Shown: positions 1 through 10,988 of the stretch, in pieces | Layout of the letters: every line of letters begins with the position of its first letter | Position numbering within the stretch: position 1 is the first letter of the stretch | NCBI RefSeq assembly: GCF_035594035.1 | Contig: NZ_CP141588.1 | Span: 310,001-374,000 of the forward strand | Reading direction: 5' to 3' | From: Sphingomonas sp. LY54 | GTDB taxonomy: Bacteria; Pseudomonadota; Alphaproteobacteria; Sphingomonadales; Sphingomonadaceae | Length of the DNA: 64,000 bases | The notes under the pieces: model-generated | Databases searched by the model: none | The model's input: the letters and a program-made list of their open reading frames with translations, nothing else | Told to the model about the DNA's origin: nothing | Made by a program: the position numbers and the translations under genes

Positions 1-155
1 CAAGTCGGCATCGCCGAAAGTGTCAGCTTAGTCGGATGTCGGCAATGGTTCGTTTCCAGACGTTCGCGAGCGGAAGCAACGAATGGCAGTTTCCGAGGAG
101 CCGGGAGCATGAACCGAGCCCGCGGGTCGCCGGAGATTCTAAGCAATTGAAAAAG

Positions 156-233
<78 letters not shown>

Positions 234-278
234 ACGCCGGTGGCCCTAGCCGCTAAGGCCGGGCCGGAGCAAGCCTTT

Positions 279-298
279 GCCGCCATTTCGTTGGCGGC
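279..298 (-). terminator. hairpin between the two tRNA genes
   Basis: A perfect 7-bp inverted repeat (GCCGCCA / TGGCGGC, 6-nt loop) lies between the CAT tRNA and tRNA-Pro. No clear U tract follows it on the minus strand. It could be a weak terminator or a processing site between the two tRNAs. Confidence 0.35.
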
Positions 299-328
299 AG
301 GCGCGCAGGTGGAAAGCCGAAGGAACGC

Positions 329-403
329 TGGTGGGCCCGGCAGGATTCGAACCCGCAACCTAGCCGTTATGAGCGGCCGGCTCTACCGTTGAGCTACAGG
401 CCC
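329..403 (-). tRNA. tRNA with CAT anticodon, probably tRNA-Ile2 (lysidine type)
   Basis: A 75-nt minus-strand cloverleaf with acceptor stem GGGCCTG/CGGGCCC, discriminator A, encoded CCA and T-arm GGTTCGAATCC. The anticodon stem GGCCG/CGGCT closes the loop CTCATAA, so the anticodon is CAT. Acceptor pairs C4-G69 and C5-G68 are those recognised by TilS in tRNA-Ile2, which favours Ile2 over elongator Met. It is not initiator tRNA, because position 1 pairs. The upstream deacetylase gene ends inside the 5' part of this tRNA (see 383-1405). Confidence 0.9.
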
Positions 404-1405
404 TGATCCAGCGCTCCTCCGCGCGGATAGCGGAGCCGCGGGCGGATTGGCAAGCGGCTGCGCCCGGGCCGCCGCCGCCTCGATCTCCGCCATCGACGCC
501 GGAGTGACGCCGCGCCGGCGGAAGTAAGCGAAGATCCCGTCCCACCAGGCGTGGAAATGGTCGAGCCCGGCGGCGTCGCGCACGTACGGCGTGTGGCCCG
601 GCGCTGCCGAGGGCGAATGGAACGAGATCGAGAAAAGCTGCAGCCCGTCCTCAATCAGGCGGTCGAGTGCATCGATCACGTCGGCCAGCGGCATGTCTTC
701 GGGGGTCAGCGCGACGCGGCCGAGCAGCCCGCTCCGCGACAGCAGGCCGTGCATCCGCGGCACGCGGCCTGCCGCCGGATAGAGCGCGGAGCCGAGCCGG
801 CGCAGCGCACCGACATAGGCCGCGGTCAGCGGCACTTCGAGCAGGCCGTCGCCGAGCCAGTAGGGCCGCGGCTCCATGGCGTGGAAATCGGGCCCGCCCT
901 CGCGGCGGTAATCAAACAAGGCGCGCACCGACACGTCGACGCGATAGCCGAGATCGCGCAGGATGGCGGCCGTGTTCGGCCCCACGCCGTAGCGCCCGGC
1001 GCGATAGACGGTGGGCCGCTGCCCGAACGCTTCCTCGATCGCATCGGTCAATTGCAGGAGCTTGGCGCGCTCCAGCTCGGCGGGAAGATTGCCGGCGAAG
1101 CTGTTGGGGCCGGTCACGTCCTCGTCGAACGGCGGGTTGACCCAGGGGTGGAGATGCGTGCCGATCGTGCATTCGCCGGCGTCGAGGAAGCCGCGCAGGA
1201 TCGCCGCGCTGTCCGGGTTGGTCGCGATCGGATGATCGACCAGATAGACCGGCTTCACGCCCTCGGCAGCGAGGCGCCGGTGCATGTCCGGCAGGCCGCG
1301 CGTCGCGCTCGTGCCCCTTTGCTCGCGGCTCAGCGGGCACGACCAGTCGAACTCCTCCTCGGTGTCGACGAAGATCGCGAAGCGGCGCCCGAAATCCTCG
1401 GGCAT
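383..1405 (-). CDS. polysaccharide deacetylase family protein (WalW/NodB-like)
   Basis: Predicted carbohydrate deacetylase acting on an envelope or extracellular polysaccharide. The N-terminal FVDTEEEFDW (about residues 12-21) is in the place of the metal-binding Asp motif, GTHLHPW carries the usual His pair, and further conserved-looking segments are YRAGRYGVGPNTAAIL and FSISFHSPS. I chose ATG at 1405 because similarity begins there. A GTG at 1474 would overlap the upstream kinase stop as GTGA and add 23 Arg/Pro-rich residues. The last seven codons and the TAG stop lie within the CAT tRNA gene, and the Ala/Pro/Arg-rich C-terminal tail also covers the likely tRNA promoter. The substrate cannot be told from sequence. 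Confidence 0.85.
   Translation of the reverse strand: MPEDFGRRFAIFVDTEEEFDWSCPLSREQRGTSATRGLPDMHRRLAAEGVKPVYLVDHPIATNPDSAAILRGFLDAGECTIGTHLHPWVNPPFDEDVTGPNSFAGNLPAELERAKLLQLTDAIEEAFGQRPTVYRAGRYGVGPNTAAILRDLGYRVDVSVRALFDYRREGGPDFHAMEPRPYWLGDGLLEVPLTAAYVGALRRLGSALYPAAGRVPRMHGLLSRSGLLGRVALTPEDMPLADVIDALDRLIEDGLQLFSISFHSPSAAPGHTPYVRDAAGLDHFHAWWDGIFAYFRRRGVTPASMAEIEAAAARAQPLANPPAAPLSARRSAGSGPVAQR
424..453 (-). promoter_or_regulatory. candidate sigma-70 promoter for the CAT tRNA, inside the deacetylase gene
   Basis: On the minus strand TTGCCA (453-448) is followed after 18 nt by TATCCG (429-424). The -10 ends about 20 nt before the tRNA 5' end at 403, leaving room for a short leader. The same -35 hexamer, TTGCCA, precedes tRNA-Asn at 49563. 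The promoter lies within the last codons of the upstream coding sequence. This is inferred from hexamer match and spacing only. Confidence 0.4.
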
Positions 1406-1470
1406 TCGCAGATAGGTGCCCGGTGGGCGGTCGAACCGCCCGCAGGCGGGCTCGGCCGGCGGGCGTCGTC

Positions 1471-3132
1471 TCACCGGCCCTGGCCGCTGCTGCGCTCGGC
1501 CGCCTCGACCGGGGGCAGATAGAGCGCGAAGCTCGCCTCCTCGACGACCAAAGCGCCGCCGACCGCCTCGGCGAGATTGCGGACGAGGCGGAGCGCGAAG
1601 CCGAGGCCGAGCGCCGGCGCCCCCGGCCAGTCGCCGTCCGGGCTGTAGCCGGGATCGAGCAAGGCGCTTTCGGCGAGCCCGGCGATCGCCGCCGGTCGGT
1701 CGATGGCGAGGCGCAGCATCGTGCGGTGGGCGAAGCGGCCGAGCTCGAGCGACGCGGCGATCGTCTCGCCGGTCTCGGCGAGGCCGATCGTGGCGGCGAG
1801 CATGCGCGCGAACATCCGCTCGAGCGCGCTCGCCTCCACCCGCGCCGGCGGCAGATCCTCGGCGACATCGATGGCGATATGGCTGCCCCGCGCCCCGGCG
1901 ACGCGCTCATAGGCGTCGTGGAGGCGGTAGAGCAGAGCGACGGCATCGACCGGGCCGGCATCGAGATTGAGCCGGCTGGTCTGGATGCGGGCCGCGGTAT
2001 CGAGGTCGTCCACCGCGGACAGCAACCGGTTGGCGTGGGTCATGATGTCGCTCGCCCGGGCGCGGTAGCCCGATGCCGCCGGCCCCATATATTGGCCGTC
2101 GATCATCTCGGCGAAGCCGACGATGGCGTTGAGCGGGGTGCGCAGCTCGTGGATCAGCTGGCGCAGCGAATCGGCCGGCAGATTGGTGCCGAACAGGCCC
2201 GCCTCCGCCGCCTGGCCCTTGGCGACCTCGTCGATCCGCGGCCGGCGCGCGCTGCCGCGATAGCCGAGGAAGCTGCCGGACTGGGGATCGAAATAGGGCA
2301 CGCCCGAAATGCGCCAGTCGCCCGCGGCCGGCCCCGCGCCCGCGACGGCGAAACGCGCGTCGCGGAACGGCGCCCGTTTCTCGAAGGCTCCGGCGGCCTG
2401 GCCGTCGACGCCCGGCTGGCCCGGCTCGGCGATGGCGGCGATCGTCTGGCCGACCAAGGCGCCGCGCGGCGCGTCCTCGACCCACAAGATCACGCCGTCC
2501 GCGCCGGTTTCCCAGCGGAACATGGCCACCAAGGATCCGTCCGCCGCAGGCTTGGGACGCGGACCGACGGCGCCGCGCTGCTTGCGGAAGGCCTCGATGC
2601 GGGCGACGAGGTCTCGGATCTGGGCCTCGCCCGCCTCACCGGTCGGGCTGAACGTGCTCGGCTCGGCGTCGGCCGCTTCGGCCACCGTGCCGGGCAGTAC
2701 GAAATCGCTGGCGCCGAAACTGTCGAGCGCGCGGACCACGTCGGGATGCAGATCGCGGCGGTGGCGCAGCAGCGAGCGCGCCGTCGGCGCCAGGCACGGA
2801 AGCAGGGCCAGCCACTCGTCGCGCGTGAGCCGGGCGCCGCCGACCAGCGGCGCCATCACCGAAGGATGATCCTCGGCGAAGAAGCCGAGCAGGTCGGGCG
2901 CGATCAGCCGCCCGGCGAGCGAATCGCCGATGTCGCGGCGCAAGGCGAGCGGAACCTCCGGGCGCACCTCGCGCAGGAAGGCGAAGGCGGCGTCGATGTC
3001 GGGGCCGGGCTCGCTGCGGCGGCGCTGGGCGAGCAGATCGACGAGCTGGCGCCATTTCGCGACGCGCGCGCCCGGCGTCGCCGCGGGCAGCGCCATCACC
3101 GTCGCGAGTCTGTCGTCGAAGCGCACGCTCAT
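1471..3132 (-). CDS. atypical HisKA sensor histidine kinase
   Basis: A 553-residue soluble signalling protein. Residues 1-140 are helical and look like a DUF2336/HEAT-type sensor region. Residues about 200-295 resemble a PAS domain ending in FLGYRGSARR. The phosphoacceptor box LIHELRTPLNAIVGF places the histidine at residue 328. The C-terminal ATP-binding half is degenerate: where an N box with Asn is expected there is RMFARMLAAT, no DxGxG is visible, and only a GLGFAL segment resembles the G2 box. It may dock or transfer phosphate rather than autophosphorylate. I preferred ATG at 3132; the open frame continues upstream but reads as low-complexity. No response regulator is adjacent. Confidence 0.85.
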   Translation of the reverse strand: MSVRFDDRLATVMALPAATPGARVAKWRQLVDLLAQRRRSEPGPDIDAAFAFLREVRPEVPLALRRDIGDSLAGRLIAPDLLGFFAEDHPSVMAPLVGGARLTRDEWLALLPCLAPTARSLLRHRRDLHPDVVRALDSFGASDFVLPGTVAEAADAEPSTFSPTGEAGEAQIRDLVARIEAFRKQRGAVGPRPKPAADGSLVAMFRWETGADGVILWVEDAPRGALVGQTIAAIAEPGQPGVDGQAAGAFEKRAPFRDARFAVAGAGPAAGDWRISGVPYFDPQSGSFLGYRGSARRPRIDEVAKGQAAEAGLFGTNLPADSLRQLIHELRTPLNAIVGFAEMIDGQYMGPAASGYRARASDIMTHANRLLSAVDDLDTAARIQTSRLNLDAGPVDAVALLYRLHDAYERVAGARGSHIAIDVAEDLPPARVEASALERMFARMLAATIGLAETGETIAASLELGRFAHRTMLRLAIDRPAAIAGLAESALLDPGYSPDGDWPGAPALGLGFALRLVRNLAEAVGGALVVEEASFALYLPPVEAAERSSGQGR

Positions 3133-3267
3133 TCCCCAGCATCGCGGCGGGCCGGCCTCCGGGTCGCCTGACGACGGTGGTAACGCGCCGCGCGGCGGGG
3201 CGGAAGCGGCTTGTTGAGCCGCGTTGCAATATGGGACGGACTTGCGCCCGCCCCTCACCGCGGCACG

Positions 3268-3301
3268 AAAAAGGGGCGCCGGATCGCTCCGACGCCCCTT
3301 T
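3268..3301 (-). terminator. Rho-independent terminator after the TPR gene
   Basis: On the minus strand AAAGGGGCG pairs with CGCCCCTTT across a 14-nt spacer and runs into TTTTTCG. The stem plus T tract sits 15 nt after the stop of the gene ending at 3317, a standard intrinsic terminator position. Confidence 0.75.
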
Positions 3302-3316
3302 CGAACCCGGTCGGGC

Positions 3317-4558
3317 TTAGCCGCGCTGGGCGAGCCAGAGCAGCCAGAACTGGGCGAGCTCGGCGCGCGGGCCGGTGACGGCCTTGAACGCGGTCTCCGC
3401 TTCGGGGCGGTTGCCGGCCAGTGCCAGCGCCATGCCGAGGCGGGTGTTGGCAATGTTGGCGTCGACCGAACCCTTGCTCAGAGCCGCCTTGTAGAGGCTG
3501 GCGGCCTTCGCATAGTCGCCATAGCCGTAATAGACGTCGCCGGCGGTCAGCGCCTTGGCGCCGGTCGGCGCGGCGAGCGCGGCCTTCTCGACGCCGCCGA
3601 GCGACGCGCGGTCCTCGGCAACGCGGCGGTTCACGACCGAGAGCAGGTCCTTGAACGCAGCCTTATTCGGATCGACCATGCGCGACGCGACGCCCTCGTC
3701 GAGCACGGCCTTGGCCTCGCCCGGCAGGCCGCGATCGTTGGCGGCATCGGCCAGCTCGAAGAAGTCGCGCTCGCCGTTGAGCGCCTTGGCGGCACGCATC
3801 AGGCGCAGCGTGTCGGTCGAGGTGACCGGATCGAGCTTCGAGACGTCGCGATAGATGAGCAGGGCGTCGCGCCAGTTGGTCGCGTTCGGGTAAGCGGCGA
3901 GCAGGTCGCGCGTGAACTTGACCGCCTGCGCCGGCTGCTTGCCGTCATAAGCGAGCTTCAGCGCGCGCTTGTACCAGCTCTCCGGCACCGCGCCGCTGGC
4001 CTTCTTCAGCTGGATAGCGCGCTCGAAGAGCGGCACAGCCTCGTTGACCTTGTTGGCGCTGTTCTTCGCTTCGGCGAGAAGCACGATGGCGTCGGCGTCG
4101 TTGGGCGCATATTCCACCCACTTGGTGTAGGCGGCCTCGGCCTTCTTGAGATCGCGCGCGCTGGACGCGAGCGCGCCCTGATTCTTGTAGAGCTGGGCGA
4201 GCGATTCCTGGGGCGCGCCGCCGCTGGCGATCATGCCGTCGATCGCCTGCGCCTGGAGCGCCGTATTGTTGGTGCCGAGACCGATGCGGAGCTGCATCGC
4301 CGCGGTGAGGTAGCGGGCGTCGGTGCCCTGTGCGGCGGCCTGCGCGGCCGGCAGAGCGGCCTGGGCGGCGGCCCAATCCTGGGCGGTGACGGCGGTCTGG
4401 AGCGGTATGAGGGCGGCGCGCTCTTCCTTGCTCAGCTTCGGGCCGGCCTTCTGCTCTTCCTGCTTCTTCTTCTGGGCGAGAGCCGGGGAGGTCGCGACCA
4501 CCGAGGCGCCGCCAAGTGCCAGCGCTACGCCGAACGCGATCTTCGAAACGGAATTCAT
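3317..4558 (-). CDS. secreted tetratricopeptide-repeat protein
   Basis: A 413-residue protein with a Sec signal peptide: KIAFGVALALGGASVVA hydrophobic core, cleavage expected after SPALA near residue 28, followed by a QKKKQEEQK linker. The mature part is almost all helical and rich in Ala/Lys. It contains TPR-like units, for example around AEAAYTKWVEYAPNDADAIV and the DYAKAASLYKAAL segment near the C-terminus. The start is supported by AGGAGG eight bases before ATG at 4558. It is monocistronic, with its own terminator, and divergent from yaaA. TPR proteins usually scaffold protein complexes; the partner here is unknown. Similar periplasmic TPR proteins are common in sphingomonads, but no specific function can be assigned. 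Confidence 0.85.
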   Translation of the reverse strand: MNSVSKIAFGVALALGGASVVATSPALAQKKKQEEQKAGPKLSKEERAALIPLQTAVTAQDWAAAQAALPAAQAAAQGTDARYLTAAMQLRIGLGTNNTALQAQAIDGMIASGGAPQESLAQLYKNQGALASSARDLKKAEAAYTKWVEYAPNDADAIVLLAEAKNSANKVNEAVPLFERAIQLKKASGAVPESWYKRALKLAYDGKQPAQAVKFTRDLLAAYPNATNWRDALLIYRDVSKLDPVTSTDTLRLMRAAKALNGERDFFELADAANDRGLPGEAKAVLDEGVASRMVDPNKAAFKDLLSVVNRRVAEDRASLGGVEKAALAAPTGAKALTAGDVYYGYGDYAKAASLYKAALSKGSVDANIANTRLGMALALAGNRPEAETAFKAVTGPRAELAQFWLLWLAQRG

Positions 4559-4758
4559 AAAAGCTGCCTCCTGTTGACCGCCTCTCCTGACGGCCGGGGG
4601 ATGAAAGGACGTCGGGGTTTCTACGCCCAATTCCCCGCGCTTTCTAGATTCTCTGCGGTGAACGGCGCTTGAACCGGCAAGACGCTCTTTTCGTACGCTA
4701 ATTTCGTCGCAGGAGCGCGCATTTGACGCGCAGCGCACCGCTGGCTACCCGCTTTGCC

Positions 4759-5514
4759 ATGCTTGCAGTGATATCGCCCGCCAAGACGCTCGATTACGCG
4801 CGTCCCCTCCCCGCGCTGACCCCGACCGAGCCGGTTTTTGCCGAGGATGCGGCCGCCCTCGCCGCGGCCGCCGCGAAATTGTCGGGCAAGAAGCTCGCCG
4901 CTTTGATGCGCATTTCCGACACGCTGGCCAAACTCAACGTCGAGCGCTTCCGCACCTTCCCCGACCAGCCCGCCCGCCCGGCCATCTATGCCTTTGCCGG
5001 CGACGTCTATACCGGCTTCGAGGTCCGCAGCCTCGACGAGGAGGCCGTGCTCTACGCCCAGGATCATCTCCGCATCCTCTCCGGCCTCTACGGGCTGCTG
5101 CGCCCACTCGACGCGATCCGCCCCTACCGGCTCGAAATGGGCACGCGCTGGGCGCCGCGCAAAGTCAATCTCTACGCTTATTGGGACACGCGCATTGCCG
5201 CCCGCCTGGCCGATGACCTCGCGGAATCGGGCGAAGCCACCATCATCAACGTCGCCAGCAAGGAATATTGGGGCGCCGTCGCCGATCACCTGCCCGCCGA
5301 GGCCCGCGTGATCGAGATCGACTTCCGCGAGGAAGGGCCGTCCGGGCTGCGCTTCAACACGTTTGCCGCCAAGCGCGCCCGCGGCATGATGGCGCGCTAC
5401 ATTTGCGAGCATCGCATCGACCAGGCCGAGGGCGTCAAAGGCTTCGACAGCGACGGCTATGCCTTCGACCCTGCCAACAGCGACGAGACGCGCTGGCGCT
5501 TCACCCGCGCCTGA
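4759..5514 (+). CDS. yaaA: peroxide stress protein YaaA (DUF328)
   Basis: A 251-residue cytosolic protein matching the YaaA family along its full length. The N-terminus MLAVISPAKTLDY is the family signature, and other conserved-looking stretches are LSGLYGLLRPLDAIRPYRLEM and ASKEYWGAV. In E. coli YaaA limits intracellular iron and DNA damage during peroxide stress. I placed the start at ATG 4759, where the family begins; an in-frame TTG at 4723 would add 12 residues. A long hairpin (5543-5580) lies between this gene and gyrA. No OxyR site was identified. Confidence 0.95.
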   Translation: MLAVISPAKTLDYARPLPALTPTEPVFAEDAAALAAAAAKLSGKKLAALMRISDTLAKLNVERFRTFPDQPARPAIYAFAGDVYTGFEVRSLDEEAVLYAQDHLRILSGLYGLLRPLDAIRPYRLEMGTRWAPRKVNLYAYWDTRIAARLADDLAESGEATIINVASKEYWGAVADHLPAEARVIEIDFREEGPSGLRFNTFAAKRARGMMARYICEHRIDQAEGVKGFDSDGYAFDPANSDETRWRFTRA

Positions 5515-5542
5515 ACCACGCAGCGCCTGGGCCACCCAAGGA

Positions 5543-5580
5543 CCCCTCGCGCGCGTACATACGCGTACGTGCGCGAGGGG
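5543..5580. repeat. long perfect-arm hairpin between yaaA and gyrA
   Basis: CCCCTCGCGC at 5543-5552 pairs with GCGCGAGGGG at 5571-5580. Pairing continues inward through alternating purine-pyrimidine CGTAC sequence for a stem of about 16 bp (one G-T pair) and a 6-nt loop. There is no T tract. It could stop or stabilise the yaaA transcript, or be a structured element near the gyrA promoter. Confidence 0.6.
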
Positions 5581-5666
5581 TGGCGCTCTCCGGCACCATC
5601 GGCTAGAGACCGACCTTCCAGATCCGCGTGCCCCGCGCACCAGTACCCACAGCTCAGGAATTCCCT

Positions 5667-8390
<2,724 letters not shown>

Positions 8391-8418
8391 TCGGCAGAGC
8401 CGACACTCCCTACGTCTG

Positions 8419-8513
8419 AACCGTTCAGGCTGAGCCTGTCGAAGCCCTGCCATTCTCCGAGCTCAGACGAGCGGAATGGCAGGAAAGCCCTTCGACAGGC
8501 TCAGGGCGAACCG
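8419..8513. repeat. inverted REP pair between gyrA and trmFO
   Basis: The sequence CTTCGACAGGCTCAG appears on the plus strand near 8490-8504, and its inverse (CTGAGCCTGTCGAAG) near 8429-8443. The similarity of the arms extends through CCCTGCCATTC / GAATGGCAGG, so the region can fold into one long imperfect hairpin. This GACAGGCTCAGG element is a widespread intergenic REP-type sequence. It lies in the 172-base gap after gyrA and may act as a transcript end or supercoiling-related element. Confidence 0.75.
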
Positions 8514-8562
8514 GGTCCGCGCAGGCTTTCCTCGCGCGGCGCAAGCGCCTATCGGACGGGCC

Positions 8563-9906
8563 ATGAAGGAACAGGTGCATATCATCGGCGGCGGGCTCGC
8601 CGGGTCCGAAGCCGCGTGGCAGCTCGCCCAGGCGGGCGTAAAGGTGAAGATCAGCGAGATGCGCGGATCGGGCGAGATGACCCCCGCCCACCAGACCGAC
8701 GGCCTCGCCGAGCTCGTCTGCTCGAACAGCTTCCGGAGCGACGATGCCGAGAACAATGCGGTCGGCCTGCTCCACGCCGAGATGCGCGCCCTGGGCTCGC
8801 TGATCATGGCCGCGGCCGACCGCCACAAGGTCCCGGCGGGCTCAGCGCTCGCCGTCGACCGCGACGGCTTCTCGGCCGAGGTCACCGAGACGTTGGCCGC
8901 CCACCCCAATGTCGAGATCGTGCGCGAGCGGATCGACATCCTGCCTGAGGATCCGTCGGTGCCGGTGATCGTCGCGACCGGCCCGCTGACCGCGGCACGG
9001 CTCGCGGAATCGATCGGCGCCGCGACCGGTAGCGACCACCTCGCCTTCTTCGACGCGATCGCCCCGATCGTGCACCGCGATTCGATCGACATGGACATTT
9101 GCTGGATGGCGTCGCGCTGGGACAAGGTCGGCCCCGAAGGCGACGGCAAGGACTATATCAACTGCCCGATGACGAAGGAGCAGTATCTCGCCTTCCATCA
9201 GGGCCTGCTCGACGGCGAGAAGACCGAGTTCCGCGACTGGGAGAAGGACACGCCCTATTTCGAGGGCTGCATGCCGATCGAGGTCATGGCCGAGCGCGGC
9301 CTCGACACGTTGCGCTTCGGACCGATGAAGCCGGTCGGGCTCGACGATCCCAAGACCGGGCGCTGGCCCCATGCGGTCGTCCAGCTCCGCCAGGACAATG
9401 CGCTCGGCACGCTCTGGAACATGGTCGGCTTCCAGACCAAGTTGAAATATGCCGACCAGGTCCGCCTGTTCCGCACCATCCCGGGGCTCGAGAATGCCGA
9501 GTTCGCGCGGCTGGGCGGCCTTCACCGCAACACGTTCATCAATTCGCCCGAATTGCTCGACGGCAAATTGCGCCTCAAGAAGGCGCCGCACATCCGCTTC
9601 GCCGGCCAGATCACCGGCTGCGAGGGCTATGTCGAATCCTCGGCCATGGGCCTGATCGCGGGGCGCTTCGCCGCGGCCGAAGTCAGCGGCGTGGAGATTC
9701 CGGCGCCGCCGACGACGACCGCTTTGGGCGCGCTTCTCGGCCACATCACCGGCGGCGCCGAGGCGCAGACCTATCAGCCGATGAACGTCAATTTCGGACT
9801 GTTCCCGCCGATCGAGGGCAAGACCAAGAAGAAGGAGCGCAAGGGCCTCTACACCGCCCGCGCCCGCGAGGCGCTGAGCGCATGGCAGGCCGGCCTGAGC
9901 GCCTGA
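8563..9906 (+). CDS. trmFO: methylenetetrahydrofolate-tRNA-(uracil-5-)-methyltransferase TrmFO
   Basis: A folate- and FAD-dependent enzyme that makes m5U54 in the tRNA T-loop. The 447 residues match the family length. The FAD-binding Rossmann motif [17 protein letters not shown] starts at residue 5. Family signatures follow: [36 protein letters not shown], a [13 protein letters not shown] segment and [18 protein letters not shown] chose ATG at 8563, directly before the FAD motif; the open frame extends upstream into the REP repeat. It is distinct from GidA/MnmG, which is longer. The gene is probably transcribed alone, because the next gene is convergent 16 bases away. Confidence 0.95.
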   Translation: MKEQVHIIGGGLAGSEAAWQLAQAGVKVKISEMRGSGEMTPAHQTDGLAELVCSNSFRSDDAENNAVGLLHAEMRALGSLIMAAADRHKVPAGSALAVDRDGFSAEVTETLAAHPNVEIVRERIDILPEDPSVPVIVATGPLTAARLAESIGAATGSDHLAFFDAIAPIVHRDSIDMDICWMASRWDKVGPEGDGKDYINCPMTKEQYLAFHQGLLDGEKTEFRDWEKDTPYFEGCMPIEVMAERGLDTLRFGPMKPVGLDDPKTGRWPHAVVQLRQDNALGTLWNMVGFQTKLKYADQVRLFRTIPGLENAEFARLGGLHRNTFINSPELLDGKLRLKKAPHIRFAGQITGCEGYVESSAMGLIAGRFAAAEVSGVEIPAPPTTTALGALLGHITGGAEAQTYQPMNVNFGLFPPIEGKTKKKERKGLYTARAREALSAWQAGLSA

Positions 9907-9922
9907 TCCGGCTGATCCTCGC

Positions 9923-10930
9923 TCAGCCAGCGTCCCGGCTGGCGAGCCAGGGACGCAATATGGCGAGATAGGCTTCCGGATTGTCGCCCATCGCGAGGTG
10001 GGCGGCCGCCGGAACTTCGCGGAACGTCGCGCCCGGGACCTGGCGGGCGAACCCGGCCACCGTCGCCGGCAGCGCCTCGTCATGCTCGCCGGCCACGAAA
10101 AGGGTGCGGCGTCCATCAAGGCGCTCGAGCAGGTGCCGCCCGTCATAATCCTTGAGCGTGCCGCTCGCGGTGAATTCGGCGCGGCCCCACATGTGGCGGT
10201 AGACGTCCTCGCTGAAGCTGCGCGGCAGCGCCTCCTTGTAAGCCGCGATCGCGGGCGGCGGCTCGGTCAGGTGGACGTGGCGCGCATAGAAAGCGTCAGT
10301 CGCCGCCGCGCACGCCTCTGCCGAAGCCTTTCCTTCGCTGTCGCAGGCATAGAGCAAATCGCGCGTCGCCGGCGGCATCCGGTCCTTCAGCACGCGCGCA
10401 TCGCGCAGCCAGATATCGGTCGAGACGAGAAGCGACTGGAGCACCGCACTGGCCAGTTCCTTGGGCTGCCGCGCCGCATATTCCAGCGCCACCGTGCCGC
10501 CCCAGCTCGCGCCCAGCACATGCCAGCGCGGCACGTCGAGCGCCGCGCGGATCGCGTCGAGCTCCGCCACGAAGCGCGGCACCGTCCAATTGGCCGGATC
10601 GGCCGGATGATCCGAACGGCCGCTGTCGAGCTGGTCGTAGAGGATGACGGCGCGCTCGTCGGCAAGGGCGGTCGCGTTGAGGAAATACCAGTGCGAGCTG
10701 CCCGGGCCGCCGTGCAGCAGCACGATCGGCGGCCGCGGACCGGCGAGGTCGCCGTTTATCCGCACATAGACGCGTCCGCCCGACACCTCGACCATCTCCT
10801 CCCGGTCCGGTCGAAGCCGGATTCCGGGATGCATCGGCCCGACCTTGCCGCGGGCCGGTGCCGCCAGCGCGGCGGCGCCGGCAGCGAGGAGTGTGCGACG
10901 GGTGAAGCGCAGTCCGGCGTTGCTGGTCAT
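9923..10930 (-). CDS. alpha/beta hydrolase, proline-iminopeptidase-like, Tat-exported
   Basis: A 335-residue serine hydrolase. The N-terminus contains RFTRRTLLAAGAAALAAPARG, a twin-arginine signal, so export to the periplasm is expected. The oxyanion segment is LLHGGPGSSHWYF, the nucleophile elbow is GASWGG, and AGEHDEALP and AAHLAMG are where the acid and His of the triad lie. HGGPG and the DQLDSGRSDHP strand are typical of proline iminopeptidase and its relatives. The exact substrate (peptide or ester) is not determined. ATG at 10930 was chosen because it starts just before the Tat motif. Confidence 0.85.
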   Translation of the reverse strand: MTSNAGLRFTRRTLLAAGAAALAAPARGKVGPMHPGIRLRPDREEMVEVSGGRVYVRINGDLAGPRPPIVLLHGGPGSSHWYFLNATALADERAVILYDQLDSGRSDHPADPANWTVPRFVAELDAIRAALDVPRWHVLGASWGGTVALEYAARQPKELASAVLQSLLVSTDIWLRDARVLKDRMPPATRDLLYACDSEGKASAEACAAATDAFYARHVHLTEPPPAIAAYKEALPRSFSEDVYRHMWGRAEFTASGTLKDYDGRHLLERLDGRRTLFVAGEHDEALPATVAGFARQVPGATFREVPAAAHLAMGDNPEAYLAILRPWLASRDAG

Positions 10931-10988
10931 GTGCGGAACCTGCCAAGGTCGCGTCGCGCTGGCAATCGGGGACGGACGCGACCGACGC

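Noticed and set aside
329..403. CAT tRNA as initiator tRNA-fMet
   Set aside because: Initiator tRNA has an unpaired first base and three GC pairs in the anticodon stem in a fixed order; here position 1 pairs and the C4-G69/C5-G68 acceptor pairs fit Ile2.
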